Both the position numbers and the translations under genes were made by a program. This document shows, in pieces, positions 51,249 through 60,444 of a stretch of DNA of 64,000 bases. The stretch is from UBA1547 sp035399865 (GTDB lineage Bacteria > Patescibacteriota > Saccharimonadia > Saccharimonadales > Saccharimonadaceae), in NCBI GenBank assembly GCA_035399865.1, contig DAOPJW010000003.1, forward strand, positions 93,047 to 157,046. Direction: 5' to 3'. The notes under the pieces are model-generated. The model was given only the letters and a program-made list of their open reading frames with translations, did not search any database and was not told the origin of the DNA. Position 1 is the stretch's first letter, and each line of letters begins with the position of its first letter.

Positions 51249-51644
51249 GGGGCTGACTATAGCTTTCGACAGAAGGATTTTAACAGGTTATCTTGCAAGT
51301 CGATAGTACACGTAAAGTACAAATAATTGCAACATTTATTGCTAAAGCTAGAACATTGGTTTCTGATTTTGCTAAAACATTTCAGTCTCCAGTATTAGCG
51401 ACCGCTTTGGTATAAACAAAGCCATCTCGTTATTTACTCGACATAGCTAATGAGGTGTTATATTGTGTCGATTACTGTTTTAACTGGGAGCAAGGTTAAA
51501 ATAAGGAAATTTTATTGCACGACAATTGAAATATTTTTTGTTTTATTTTGAGTTTCAATCGTCGTAAATTTAAATAAAACTATGCTTGTAGATGGATATC
51601 AGGTTACCTTTTGGACCGGGGTGCGATTCCCCGCAGCTCCACCA
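51249..51644 (+). ncRNA. ssrA: tmRNA (one-piece) with a 28-residue tag
   Basis: Rescues stalled ribosomes with SmpB. Acceptor GGGGCTG (51249-51255) pairs with CAGCTCC; T arm ACCGGGGTGCGATTCCCCG-like and encoded CCA end at 51644. The resume codon is probably GCA 51329, following ATAATT. The open frame then encodes ATFIAKARTL-VSDFAKTFQS-PVLATALV and stops with TAA at 51413-51415. That is 28 residues against about 10 in E. coli, and the end is TALV, not the common LAA. 396 nt. Confidence 0.93.
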
Positions 51645-51654
51645 ATTTGAAGAC

Positions 51655-51679
51655 ATACCCGCAATTAGCGGGTATTTTT
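51655..51679 (+). terminator. tmRNA terminator
   Basis: ATACCCGC (51655-51662) and GCGGGTAT (51668-51675), loop AATTA, then TTTT. Confidence 0.9.
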
Positions 51680-51699
51680 GATCTATAATAAAATAAAAA

Positions 51700-51728
51700 A
51701 AACAACCGCCTGCGAGGTACGGTTGTTT
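51700..51728. terminator. Second terminator-like hairpin
   Basis: AAACAACCG and CGGTTGTTT arms around an inner CCT/AGG pair, flanked by A runs and T/A; 25 nt after the tmRNA terminator. Confidence 0.5.
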
Positions 51729-52483
51729 TAAAGTGGAGTTTTTAATTTCTTTTTGTTTTTGAGCTACTGTATAATTTTTTTATTCAGAAGCTACCCCTAT
51801 AATATGATGGTTATGCGATCATGTCAATAATAATAATAAAGATTTTTTAGTTAGTATTAACATATGTGGAAAAGTCAATTTTATATTCTCGAGTATTAAT
51901 CTAGTTAATATTAAAAACACATATATAAATATTGAAAATGCATGTAAACATATAATTCAATACTTTAAATGAAAAGAGCATGTGTTAGCGTGTGATAGTG
52001 TTAGTATAAGTTAAAATCTATCATACTATCATGTAGCATGTATTTTCAGACAAAAATTTGATTGATATTAATAAACTATATAGCTATAAAGAACATATAA
52101 AAACATTAAAAAGTAGGCAAATAGTATTTATTAATTACTTATTATTGTATTATAAATAGATTAAATTTTTATAAAAAAATATATAATTAATTAATAAAAA
52201 AAACTTAAAAAATCAAGATACTTTATACGACTAATGCTCGATGTAAAAATATCAGCGTTATATAAAAAGTAATAATAACAACAACCAATATGTATGTTTA
52301 TAAATATTTATATCTTAAAATTTTAATATATATTTAATAAATGTATTCATTACAACATATTGCAATAGTGAAATATATTGAATTATCTCAAAAAATATGA
52401 TAGTGTTTAAGTATGCCTTAGTAGCAAACATAAACACAATAATCAAATCAATAAATCACATTAACAATTAAAATATATTCTGA
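51729..52483. other. AT-rich desert without recognisable genes
   Basis: About 750 bp, very AT-rich, with no ORF of substance on either strand. A 7-bp inverted pair TGATAGT/ACTATCA occurs near 51994-52033. I looked for DnaA boxes (one near match, TGTGGAAAA, about 51865), CRISPR spacing and tRNA: none is convincing. It may be the leader or flank of the RNA element that follows. Confidence 0.6.
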
Positions 52484-52770
52484 CTTTTGGCAGGTATTCG
52501 GTGACAGCAGATCACATCATTTAATGGCTTGTGCTTGCAAGACATAAAACTTTTATAGAAATCTGGTGTCACCGATGCTCCGCCAAAAGGCGTGATGCAC
52601 GTACATTAGTACCGGTATCTTTTATACCGAGGAAATGTATAAGGACGTTTGCCCCGAGTTATCTCGGAGCAGTCAGAAACAGCCTGTAGCGACAGGTTGC
52701 CCGCAGGTTCACACGCTAAATAATTATGTATAGAGGCGTTTGCTGCAACCCGGACTTTAAGCTTGTCGCT
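52484..52770 (+). ncRNA. Large structured RNA element of unknown class
   Basis: GC content rises sharply against the AT-rich flank. Nested stems: CTTTTGGC (52484-52491) with GCCAAAAG (52582-52589); TCGGTGACA (52498-52506) with TGTCACCGA (52567-52575); CAGAT/ATCTG inside. A second domain is closed by GCGTG/CACGC, with hairpins CGGTAT-CTTTT-ATACCG, CCGAG-TTAT-CTCGG and CCTGT-AGCG-ACAGG. GGTTGC (52695-52700) can pair with GCAACC (52745-52750) across this domain boundary. It ends about 50 nt before a 128-residue membrane protein gene. Known RNase P, tmRNA, SRP, T-box and common riboswitch signatures are absent. Ends are approximate. Confidence 0.6.
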
Positions 52771-52798
52771 CTGGCTTATTTTATCTCTTTTACATCAA

Positions 52799-52807
52799 TG
52801 CTATAGT
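52799..52807 (+). promoter_or_regulatory. Extended -10 before the 128-residue membrane protein gene
   Basis: TGC-TATAGT (52799-52807), 10 nt before the ATG. This separates the gene from the upstream RNA element. Confidence 0.5.
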
Positions 52808-52817
52808 TGTATATGAC

Positions 52818-53204
52818 ATGATAAAAAGAATTATTATCATCATTACATTAATAAGCCTCTGTTTATTAATATATTTACTAAATACTACAACACCTTCGGA
52901 AGCAGGACCATTTGGTATATTGGCCATATTTCTGTTTGCGTATTTGTCATTGCTAGGTGCAATGACATTTTTTTTGTATTCAATCAGTAGAATTATTTCT
53001 CATCTGTCTTTAGTGTTTATTTTTAAAAAGCCATCAAATGCAATATCTTTTAGACATTCTTACTACTATTCAACAATTATTGCTTCAGCTCCAATATTAT
53101 TAATAGCTCTTCAATCCGTTGGATCTAATAATATATATGGTGTTCTACTTGTATGTTTGTTTATTGTAATTGGCTGTCTTTATGTTTCAAAAAGAGTTCA
53201 ATGA
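52818..53204 (+). CDS. Small four-helix membrane protein
   Basis: 128 residues with hydrophobic helices near 4-22, 34-58, 84-102 and 107-123, and a short basic loop (FKKPSNAISFRHSYYYST). No motif recognised. Lies between the unidentified structured RNA and the TraG-like operon; a membrane protein partner for an RNA is conceivable but unsupported. Confidence 0.7.
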   Translation: MIKRIIIIITLISLCLLIYLLNTTTPSEAGPFGILAIFLFAYLSLLGAMTFFLYSISRIISHLSLVFIFKKPSNAISFRHSYYYSTIIASAPILLIALQSVGSNNIYGVLLVCLFIVIGCLYVSKRVQ

Positions 53205-53239
53205 ATATTCATTATTTTTACATAAGCTCTTTGCTTACG

Positions 53240-53248
53240 TGTTATAAT
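53240..53248 (+). promoter_or_regulatory. Extended -10 promoter of the TraG-like operon
   Basis: TGT-TATAAT (53240-53248), 7 nt before ATG 53256; no SD. Confidence 0.6.
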
Positions 53249-53255
53249 TACGGAT

Positions 53256-53678
53256 ATGAAGCCGGAAATGTTACAGCCAAATATAGGTCTTGAACAAAAG
53301 ACTATTGAAACAACTGTCATACAGAGTGTTGAACGAACTTCAGACAAGCCTTCATTTAAAGAAGGTATCCAGCAAAACTCAGAAAAATTTGAACAAAATT
53401 ATGAAAATAGTGTACCAACGACTAGTTTCTCTAATATAGTAGCAACATTGCCCGAGCCTGTTATTAACGATGAAAATACAATAATTGATAACGATGATAC
53501 TCCGTTAATTGCGAATGATGATGATTTAATTGAAAAAGATTGGGTTGATAAAGCTAAAAAGATTGTTGCCGAGACTAAAGAAGATCCCTATCGTCAGGAA
53601 GAATCGATAAGTAAATTACAAGTGGATTATATTAAAAAACGCTACGGGAGGAAATTAGGCTCAGATGATTCTGTCTAG
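53256..53678 (+). CDS. Acidic hypothetical protein upstream of the TraG-like ATPase
   Basis: 140 residues, acidic and Gln/Glu/Asn/Asp-rich, probably disordered for the first ~100 residues. A more regular C-terminal part (KDWVDKAKKIVAETKEDPYR, SKLQVDYIKKRYGRKLG) resembles the short helical tail of proteins that dock to secretion ATPases. 23 nt before the ATPase gene, same operon. Family not recognised. Confidence 0.65.
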   Translation: MKPEMLQPNIGLEQKTIETTVIQSVERTSDKPSFKEGIQQNSEKFEQNYENSVPTTSFSNIVATLPEPVINDENTIIDNDDTPLIANDDDLIEKDWVDKAKKIVAETKEDPYRQEESISKLQVDYIKKRYGRKLGSDDSV

Positions 53679-53701
53679 GCCTATAATTTATATAATTTAG
53701 T

Positions 53702-56392
53702 ATGCTAAAGCTAATACTCACATCCATTTTTATAATAATTATATTGGCGATTGTTTCTGTATTTGTTTTTATGCAGTATAGAAAAACACTAAGAGAAGCT
53801 AAAAACTATGAGCGAGGTCTTAAGATGGTCTCGTTGCATATTCATATTCCACCGTCTAGTGATGATTTAGAGTCTAGCGGTAGAGATGAAAGAGACGTAA
53901 CCGAAGAAATTCTATCGCAGGCACAAGTTATGTATAACATCATCTCGAGTACTGCCACGAAAGGTTTTAAAAGTCGCGTATATGGCCAAAGACATTTATC
54001 TTTTGAGATAGTAGCTCATGAGGGACTAATTTATTATTACGCTGTTGTTCCAGTCGTATTAATTGAAGTAGTAAAACAGGCAGTTGCCGCAGCTTATCCA
54101 ACGGCTAGATTAGAAGAGGTTGAAGATAGAAATATATTCAGTCAATCTGGAAAAATTAGCGGAACAATAGGCGGTGAATTTACATTGAAGAAAAATTATG
54201 TATATCCAATAGCGACATTTCAAGAATCAAAAAGAGATGCTTCTCGAGCTTTATTGAATGCACTTTCGACAGCAACGCGTGATGATGGTGCCGTCGTTCA
54301 AATTATGATTAGGCCAGCTAATGAAAGTTGGATAAAAAACTCCATATATACGGTAAATAAAATAAAAAAAGATAAAAGCGACAAGGGTAGTTTATATAAA
54401 ACAAAAAATTTAATGGAAGCTTTATGGAAACCACCTGAATATAGTGAAGTTAAATCTGAGGATAAGCAATTATCATCATTAGAACGTGGGATAATTGAAT
54501 CAATAGAGGAAAAAACTCGTCATCCTGGATACGAGACCTTAATAAGAGTAATTGTTTCATCTAATAGTGCAACAAGATCCCAGGCATTGTTAAAAAATAT
54601 TATTGCAGCTTTTTCATTGTTTGATTCGATGACTAATAATGGTTTTAAGTTTAGTATTTCTAAAGATATCGAAGAATTGGTTACGTCATATATTTTTAGA
54701 TTTTTTCCTCAATCCATTAACCAGAATATTTTAAATAGTATTGAACTTGCTACGATATTTCATTTACCAGATCAACACAATATACCAACCTCACAAGTTC
54801 AACGTCAGATGGCGAAGCAGGTTGATGGCCCAACACAAATAATGGAAGAGGGTTTTTTGCTTGGATATAACGAATTTAGAGGAACAAAAAAACAAATAAG
54901 ATTAAGCACTAATGATCGTCGTAAACATACATATATCATAGGGCAGACTGGAACTGGAAAATCAGGGCTTCTTGAAAACTTAGCATTTCAAGACATGATG
55001 GATGGTCGTGGTTTTGCATTTATTGATCCTCATGGTGATTCTGTCGAAAGATTACTTGGGATGGTTCCAAAAGAAAGAGTAGAGGATGTCGTATATTTCA
55101 GTCCTGGAGATATGGAAAATCCAATCGGGTTAAATTTATTTGAATTCGAAAACCAAGATCAAAGAGATTTTTTGATTCAGGAAGCAATCGCTATGCTCTA
55201 TAGACTTTATGATCCAGGACATACTGGCATCATCGGACCTCGTTATGAACATTGGTTTAGAAATGCAGCATTAACAATAATGAGTGATCCGAACGGCTCA
55301 ACTTTTATTGATATCCCTCAAGTATTTAATGACCAAGCTTTTACTGATGAAAAAATGAAGTATGTGACTGACAGAACTGTATTAGATTTTTGGTATAAAG
55401 AAATGGCACAAACGAGCGATTCGAATAAATCTGAAGTATTGGGGTGGTTTGTCAGCAAGTTTGGTGCTTTTCTATCCAACGAAATGATGCGAAATATTAT
55501 CGGTCAGACAAAGAGTGGTTTTAATATTCGGGAAATAATGGATAATCGAAAAATTTTATTAGTAAATTTATCAAAAGGTCGAACGGGTGAGTTAAACTCT
55601 CAACTACTTGGAATGATTTTTGTAATGAAGTTTCAAGTCGCTGCAATGGGTAGAGTGAATATATTAGAAGAGCAACGTGAAGATTTTACCTTATATGTTG
55701 ATGAGTTTCAAAATTTTGCAACAGATAGTTTTCAGACAATATTATCAGAAGCAAGAAAATACCGTTTGAATTTGGTACTAGCTAATCAATTTATGACACA
55801 ACTATCTGATAATATTCGCGAAGCGATAATTGGCAATATTGGCACTATAATAAGTGGAAGAATTGGAATTACAGATGCAGAAATACTTCAGAAAAAGTTC
55901 ACTCCGACTTTTGATGCCGAAGATTTAACGAAATTGCCTAACTTTCAGACAATAACATCAGTAATGATAAATGGGGTGCCATCAGCTGCCTTTAGTATGT
56001 CATTAGTTCCTCCAATGGGAAACTCAAGTAATGAACTTCGTAATGCACTAAAGAAATTGTCAGCAGCTAAATATGGTAGCCCAAGATCTCAAGTCGAAAA
56101 AGAAATATTCGAAAGACTTGGTGCTGGTGATGTTGCGAAAAAAGCTAGATTAGATGCTTCAAAAAAAGCTCAACAAGAACAGATGAAAAAAATGAGTCAG
56201 AATAATAGTACTGGTTCTATATCTAAATCATCTTTTCTAGATAGCTGGTTATCTAAGAGACAACAAATTGTGACTGAATCAAAAATGAATGATAATTCGT
56301 CAGAAAAACAAGATATAAATAATAAAAATGAAAATCACTTACATACAAGAAGTAATAGTTCTAATGACGAAGTTCATATTAAACTAAGATAA
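53702..56392 (+). CDS. TraG/VirD4/HerA-like membrane ATPase (type IV secretion-like)
   Basis: 896 residues. One N-terminal membrane helix (about 3-25), a ~370-residue alpha/beta region, then a FtsK/HerA-superfamily motor: Walker A GQTGTGKS (414-421), FIDPHGDSVERLLG, Walker B TLYVDEFQNF (about 664), sensor LNLVLANQFMTQL. The C-terminal ~90 residues are Lys/Gln/Ser-rich. Proteins of this type are widespread in CPR and annotated as type IV secretory DNA-transfer proteins. Partner candidates are the 140-residue protein upstream and the VirB6-like protein at 3.3 kb. Whether it moves DNA or protein is unknown. Confidence 0.82.
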   Translation: MLKLILTSIFIIIILAIVSVFVFMQYRKTLREAKNYERGLKMVSLHIHIPPSSDDLESSGRDERDVTEEILSQAQVMYNIISSTATKGFKSRVYGQRHLSFEIVAHEGLIYYYAVVPVVLIEVVKQAVAAAYPTARLEEVEDRNIFSQSGKISGTIGGEFTLKKNYVYPIATFQESKRDASRALLNALSTATRDDGAVVQIMIRPANESWIKNSIYTVNKIKKDKSDKGSLYKTKNLMEALWKPPEYSEVKSEDKQLSSLERGIIESIEEKTRHPGYETLIRVIVSSNSATRSQALLKNIIAAFSLFDSMTNNGFKFSISKDIEELVTSYIFRFFPQSINQNILNSIELATIFHLPDQHNIPTSQVQRQMAKQVDGPTQIMEEGFLLGYNEFRGTKKQIRLSTNDRRKHTYIIGQTGTGKSGLLENLAFQDMMDGRGFAFIDPHGDSVERLLGMVPKERVEDVVYFSPGDMENPIGLNLFEFENQDQRDFLIQEAIAMLYRLYDPGHTGIIGPRYEHWFRNAALTIMSDPNGSTFIDIPQVFNDQAFTDEKMKYVTDRTVLDFWYKEMAQTSDSNKSEVLGWFVSKFGAFLSNEMMRNIIGQTKSGFNIREIMDNRKILLVNLSKGRTGELNSQLLGMIFVMKFQVAAMGRVNILEEQREDFTLYVDEFQNFATDSFQTILSEARKYRLNLVLANQFMTQLSDNIREAIIGNIGTIISGRIGITDAEILQKKFTPTFDAEDLTKLPNFQTITSVMINGVPSAAFSMSLVPPMGNSSNELRNALKKLSAAKYGSPRSQVEKEIFERLGAGDVAKKARLDASKKAQQEQMKKMSQNNSTGSISKSSFLDSWLSKRQQIVTESKMNDNSSEKQDINNKNENHLHTRSNSSNDEVHIKLR

Positions 56393-56983
56393 TTACATTT
56401 TTTTGCCGGTAACCATTGCTTTGAAATAATCGTAGATAATCCCAATCAGCCAACCTAAAATAAACGCAATGATCGTTTCGAAACCTGATAGTCTATAACC
56501 AATATTTTTTGCTGTTAAATAGGTGATTAGGGTTAAAACGAAAGCGAAAAAAGATCCTGACAGAATGGCATTTGGTCTTGCGATTGTGTCTCCGATAATA
56601 TCACTTGCTTTTTCTACTGCAGGTAAATGAATGATTTTACTAAAAATTCTATTACTAGCTGGAAGTTCAACTTGAACCTGTTTAAGCGTTTTTTTATAAC
56701 TAGCATTTCTTTCTTTTTTATTGATGGTACTTCGATTATTTTTTTTCGAAGAGGATTTATTTAACTTTCTTTCTTTATTTTCTTTTGATTTTACTGCTTC
56801 GAGTGCTTCTTTTCTTGCTTCTTTTTCGACTGCTTCTTGAGTTAATAATTCAGTGTCTCTTGGAGATAATTCTGATGTCTTTTCTTTTTCCTTAGAAATT
56901 TTTTCTAATTGATCAAGGGCTGAGCTGATTAGCTCAGGATTTTCTGTTTTTTCGAATTTATTGTTCTCTGAATTATTTTCCAT
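56393..56983 (-). CDS. Lys/Glu-rich protein with two C-terminal membrane helices
   Basis: 196 residues from ATG 56983 (MENNSENN; preceded by AAGGTAAGAAT). The longer frame would overlap the upstream gene's stop. Residues 1-110 are highly charged and coiled-coil prone; the last ~80 hold two membrane helices (FFAFVLTLITYLTAKNIGY and TIIAFILGWLIGIIYDYFK). Encoded directly after the LPQTG surface protein in the same direction, so probably part of that operon. Convergent with the ATPase gene with no gap. Confidence 0.68.
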   Translation of the reverse strand: MENNSENNKFEKTENPELISSALDQLEKISKEKEKTSELSPRDTELLTQEAVEKEARKEALEAVKSKENKERKLNKSSSKKNNRSTINKKERNASYKKTLKQVQVELPASNRIFSKIIHLPAVEKASDIIGDTIARPNAILSGSFFAFVLTLITYLTAKNIGYRLSGFETIIAFILGWLIGIIYDYFKAMVTGKKM

Positions 56984-56996
56984 ATTCTTACCTTTT

Positions 56997-58319
56997 TTAT
57001 AGTGTTCCTGCACAAGTATTATGACGTATTATTTTAACTTCTTTACCTAATTGACGTGTTCTCATAAAGAAGTATGTTCCAACAGCTAGTAATATACATG
57101 CAAACAAAATATTTTCTCCCGGTCCAGTTTGAGGTAATTCTGAAGAAATATTTTCAACTATTTTTGGAGTCGGGCAGTCGACAGGAATATTAACTGAATT
57201 TCCGAAAACGTTTGTCATAACACAATCATAAGAAGTTGGATCACTATAGCCCTTAGCGGTAGCAGGTACCGTGTCTAATACTTTTATCACGTAGGTTCGT
57301 GTTTGTTTTTCTCCTGGGTCAAGTGCAATACTTGACCAAGATAATACTTTGTTTGTAGCATCTAATGAACCACCACCATTATCATCAAGTTTTGAGTACT
57401 CTAATATATCGGCTATATCATCTTTCAATCCTACTGTTTCAGAATCTAAACCCTCGTTCTTAATTGTAATTGTATAGGCTATTTTATCTCCAGATTTTGC
57501 TGTATTTTTTGTTGCGTTTAAATAACCCTGAGTGAGGTTAATTGCTTTTTTTGATTTTACAATTTTTGGTTTACAATCTGAATCGTAAGCCCATAATGAT
57601 TCATCTCCAGGGCAAGAAACGCAATCTTCATCACTAGCCAGTATTGAAGGTTTTACGGCACATTTCTTTGGTTTTATTGGTTCTTCCTCTTCTATCTCTT
57701 CTTCTTCAACTTCTGTCTCTATTACTGGTTGCTTTTCTATAGTTGGTGCACTTGGGTATTTTTTTGTTTCTAAATTTCCACAAGATTGTAATATTGCAAA
57801 CCAGCCGATTGTACTTGAATTTCCAATCCATGCATTTAAGCTTGCTGATGAATTATACGACATATTTAGTGGTCTAGAATAAATAGTAGTAATATATTTA
57901 TCATTTGAATCAGAAACATTATGGGTGCGTTCTCCTTGTTCGCTAGAAAGACGTGAAGCAAAACTCCAGTTTATAGTATTATCAACTACAAAAGTACCAT
58001 AGGAGGTTGAGGCTATTTCGTTTCTAGTTATTCCTACATAATTCATTACATCGTGTAAATTTTTTACATTATTATCATAAGCATATAGGAAATCATTTAT
58101 TGATGTGATTCCTCCTTCGACCATATCGTATTGGCTGGACGCATTAGCAGATTCGGGGGGTTGAAAAACTGCCAACGACTGTATTACTAGTGTAAAAATA
58201 ATAAATATTAGTCCCAGGCGTCTGGTTGCTTCTTCTTTACGGAGCCTATTCGCATAAAAACTTAATTGCCCAACTAAAGCAGGGCTAAACGGAAGATTAG
58301 AGACTATCTTTTTGAACAT
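56997..58319 (-). CDS. Cell-surface protein with DUF11-like domain and LPQTG sorting motif
   Basis: 440 residues. The N-terminus (NLPFSPALVGQLSFYANRLR, then a hydrophobic helix LGLIFIIFTLVIQSLAVF ending ANA) is an unusually long signal region. A beta-rich N domain (about 60-210), an acidic linker with EEEEIEEEEP, a Cys cluster (CAVKPSILASDEDCVSCPGD) and a DUF11-like domain (YLNATKNTAKSGDKIAYTIT, about 270-380) follow. LPQTG at 395-399, a hydrophobic helix and basic RTRQLGK mark a sortase signal, with ~15 extra residues after it. No sortase gene is in the window. Confidence 0.85.
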   Translation of the reverse strand: MFKKIVSNLPFSPALVGQLSFYANRLRKEEATRRLGLIFIIFTLVIQSLAVFQPPESANASSQYDMVEGGITSINDFLYAYDNNVKNLHDVMNYVGITRNEIASTSYGTFVVDNTINWSFASRLSSEQGERTHNVSDSNDKYITTIYSRPLNMSYNSSASLNAWIGNSSTIGWFAILQSCGNLETKKYPSAPTIEKQPVIETEVEEEEIEEEEPIKPKKCAVKPSILASDEDCVSCPGDESLWAYDSDCKPKIVKSKKAINLTQGYLNATKNTAKSGDKIAYTITIKNEGLDSETVGLKDDIADILEYSKLDDNGGGSLDATNKVLSWSSIALDPGEKQTRTYVIKVLDTVPATAKGYSDPTSYDCVMTNVFGNSVNIPVDCPTPKIVENISSELPQTGPGENILFACILLAVGTYFFMRTRQLGKEVKIIRHNTCAGTL

Positions 58320-58462
58320 TTTTTGTTTTTACTTACCTCTTATACAATACTTTAGCATAATTATTATAATCAACGCAATAGCTTGAGTGAACAAAAATTA
58401 TCCGTTATAATGATGACATTGTAAATAGCTAGAATATTCTGTAACAGATGAGGGAGTTAATA

Positions 58463-60442
58463 GTGGCTAAACAAAAATACGACAATTCTTATAACAGTTC
58501 CCAAATTCAAGTACTTGAGGGTCTTGATCCTGTCCGAAAAAGACCAGGCATGTACATTGGTAGTACGGGCTATGAGGGATTACACCACTTAATAAAAGAA
58601 ATCGCCGATAACTCAGTCGATGAAGCAATTGCTGGTTATGCAACAAAATTATGTGTCACAATCCTGGCAGATGGCGGAGTTAAAATAGATGATGATGGGC
58701 GAGGGATTCCTGTAGATATTCATCCAAAAACAGGCAAAAGTTCTCTTGAAACCGCATTAACAATTTTGCATGCTGGCGGTAAATTTGGTGGAGGAGGCTA
58801 TAAAGTTTCTTCTGGGTTACATGGTGTTGGATCTAGTGTTGTTAATGCTCTTTCTACTCATTTTATAGCTGAGGTTACAAGAAACAAACAGTTATATAGA
58901 ATGGAATTTGAGAAGGGTATTACTACAAAGGAATTGCAAAATTTAGGTGAATCTGATATTGAAAATGGCACTTCAATAATTTTTTATCCAGATCCTGAAA
59001 TTTTTAAAGAAACAGTCGATTTTGATTTTAAATGGGTCGTAAATTATTTAAGGCATCAAGCCTATTTAACAAAAGGGATGCATGTTTCTGTTAAAGACGA
59101 TAGAACCGGGCAAAGAGAATCGTTTTATTTTGAAGGCGGTATTCAGAGCTATGTTAAACATTTGAATATCGGAAAAGAAACCGTAGGCGATAATATATTT
59201 TATGTTGAAAAACAGGTCGAAGATTCGATGGTGGAAATTGCCGTTCAATATAATGATTCATTTGTAGAAACGGTAAAGCCATTTGCAAATAACGTTCTTA
59301 CGATTGATGGTGGCACACATCTAGTTGGATTCCGATCAGCTTTAACGAGGGTCATAAATGACTATGCAAGAAAAAGCGGTTTATTGAAGGAGAAAGAAGA
59401 CAATTTGACTGGAGATGATATACGTGAGGGGTTAACTGCAGCTATTCTCGTTAAATTGCCTGATCCGCAATTTGAAGGTCAGACGAAAAATAAACTAGGT
59501 AATCCTGAGGTTCGACGCTATGTCGAACAAGTAATGAACGAGTATTTTTCATACTACCTAGATGAAAATCCAAATATTGCTAAGGGTATTGTTAATAAAT
59601 CACTTTTGGCAGCAAGAGCAAGAAAAGCTGCTCGTGCAGCTAGAGATAATGTTTTGAGAAAAGGCGTACTTGACGGCTTGAATCTACCTGGTAAGTTAGC
59701 TGATTGTTCGAGTAAAGATCCTTCAGAATCAGAATTATATATAGTAGAAGGGGATTCAGCAGGAGGTTCGGCAAAGTCTGGGCGTGATAGTAGAACGCAG
59801 GCTATTTTACCGTTACGAGGAAAAGTATTAAATGTTGAACGAGCCAGACTAGATCGTCTATTGGGCAATAATGAAATAGTAAGTTTAATCAAAGCAATAG
59901 GAGTTGGGTTTGGTGATCAAGTTGATATTTCTGGACTTAGATATCATCGAATCGTAATTATGACTGATGCTGACGTTGATGGAAGCCATATCGCAACCCT
60001 TCTATTAACATTCTTTTTTAGATACATGTGTGAAGTCGTCGAAGGTGGATATATATATCTTGCTAAGCCTCCGTTATTTTTATTGCGTACAGGAACAAAG
60101 AAATATTATGCATACGACGAGGAAGAGCGTGAAACAATTACTGACAAGCTAATTGCTGATCGTAAATCTAAAGGTATCAAGATTGATGATGACTCAGATA
60201 GAACAAAGCAAGCAGGAATTACTTTATTACAACGATATAAAGGTCTTGGTGAAATGGATGCTGAACAATTATGGGATACAACAATGAAGCCTGACAATCG
60301 AGTATTGGTTCAAGTAAGAATTGAAGATGCTGAAAAAGCTGATGCAATATTTACAAAATTAATGGGTGACCAGGTGGACTTAAGAAAAGCATTCATACAG
60401 AGTCGTGCAAAAACGATTAGTCTAGAGGAGTTAGATATATAA
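58463..60442 (+). CDS. gyrB: DNA gyrase subunit B
   Basis: ATPase subunit of gyrase. GHKL motifs DNSVDEAIAGYA, DDDGRGIPVDIHPKTGKS and GLHGVGSSVVNALS; transducer domain; TOPRIM with VEGDSAGGSAKSGRD and MTDADVDGSHIATLLLTFF. I choose GTG 58463 (VAKQKYDNSY), because AGGGAG (58451-58456) sits 6 nt before it; the ATG five codons upstream has no SD. 659 residues, full length. gyrA starts 2 nt after the stop. Confidence 0.96.
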   Translation: MAKQKYDNSYNSSQIQVLEGLDPVRKRPGMYIGSTGYEGLHHLIKEIADNSVDEAIAGYATKLCVTILADGGVKIDDDGRGIPVDIHPKTGKSSLETALTILHAGGKFGGGGYKVSSGLHGVGSSVVNALSTHFIAEVTRNKQLYRMEFEKGITTKELQNLGESDIENGTSIIFYPDPEIFKETVDFDFKWVVNYLRHQAYLTKGMHVSVKDDRTGQRESFYFEGGIQSYVKHLNIGKETVGDNIFYVEKQVEDSMVEIAVQYNDSFVETVKPFANNVLTIDGGTHLVGFRSALTRVINDYARKSGLLKEKEDNLTGDDIREGLTAAILVKLPDPQFEGQTKNKLGNPEVRRYVEQVMNEYFSYYLDENPNIAKGIVNKSLLAARARKAARAARDNVLRKGVLDGLNLPGKLADCSSKDPSESELYIVEGDSAGGSAKSGRDSRTQAILPLRGKVLNVERARLDRLLGNNEIVSLIKAIGVGFGDQVDISGLRYHRIVIMTDADVDGSHIATLLLTFFFRYMCEVVEGGYIYLAKPPLFLLRTGTKKYYAYDEEERETITDKLIADRKSKGIKIDDDSDRTKQAGITLLQRYKGLGEMDAEQLWDTTMKPDNRVLVQVRIEDAEKADAIFTKLMGDQVDLRKAFIQSRAKTISLEELDI

Positions 60443-60444
60443 TC

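Noticed and set aside
51729..52483. Replication origin in the AT-rich desert
   Set aside because: Only one near-match to a DnaA box and no dnaA or dnaN nearby; gyrB-gyrA alone is not enough.
52640..52710. SRP RNA domain IV inside the structured RNA (AGCAG after a hairpin)
   Set aside because: The apical loop is TTAT rather than a GNRA-type loop and the conserved GGAAGCAG context is absent.
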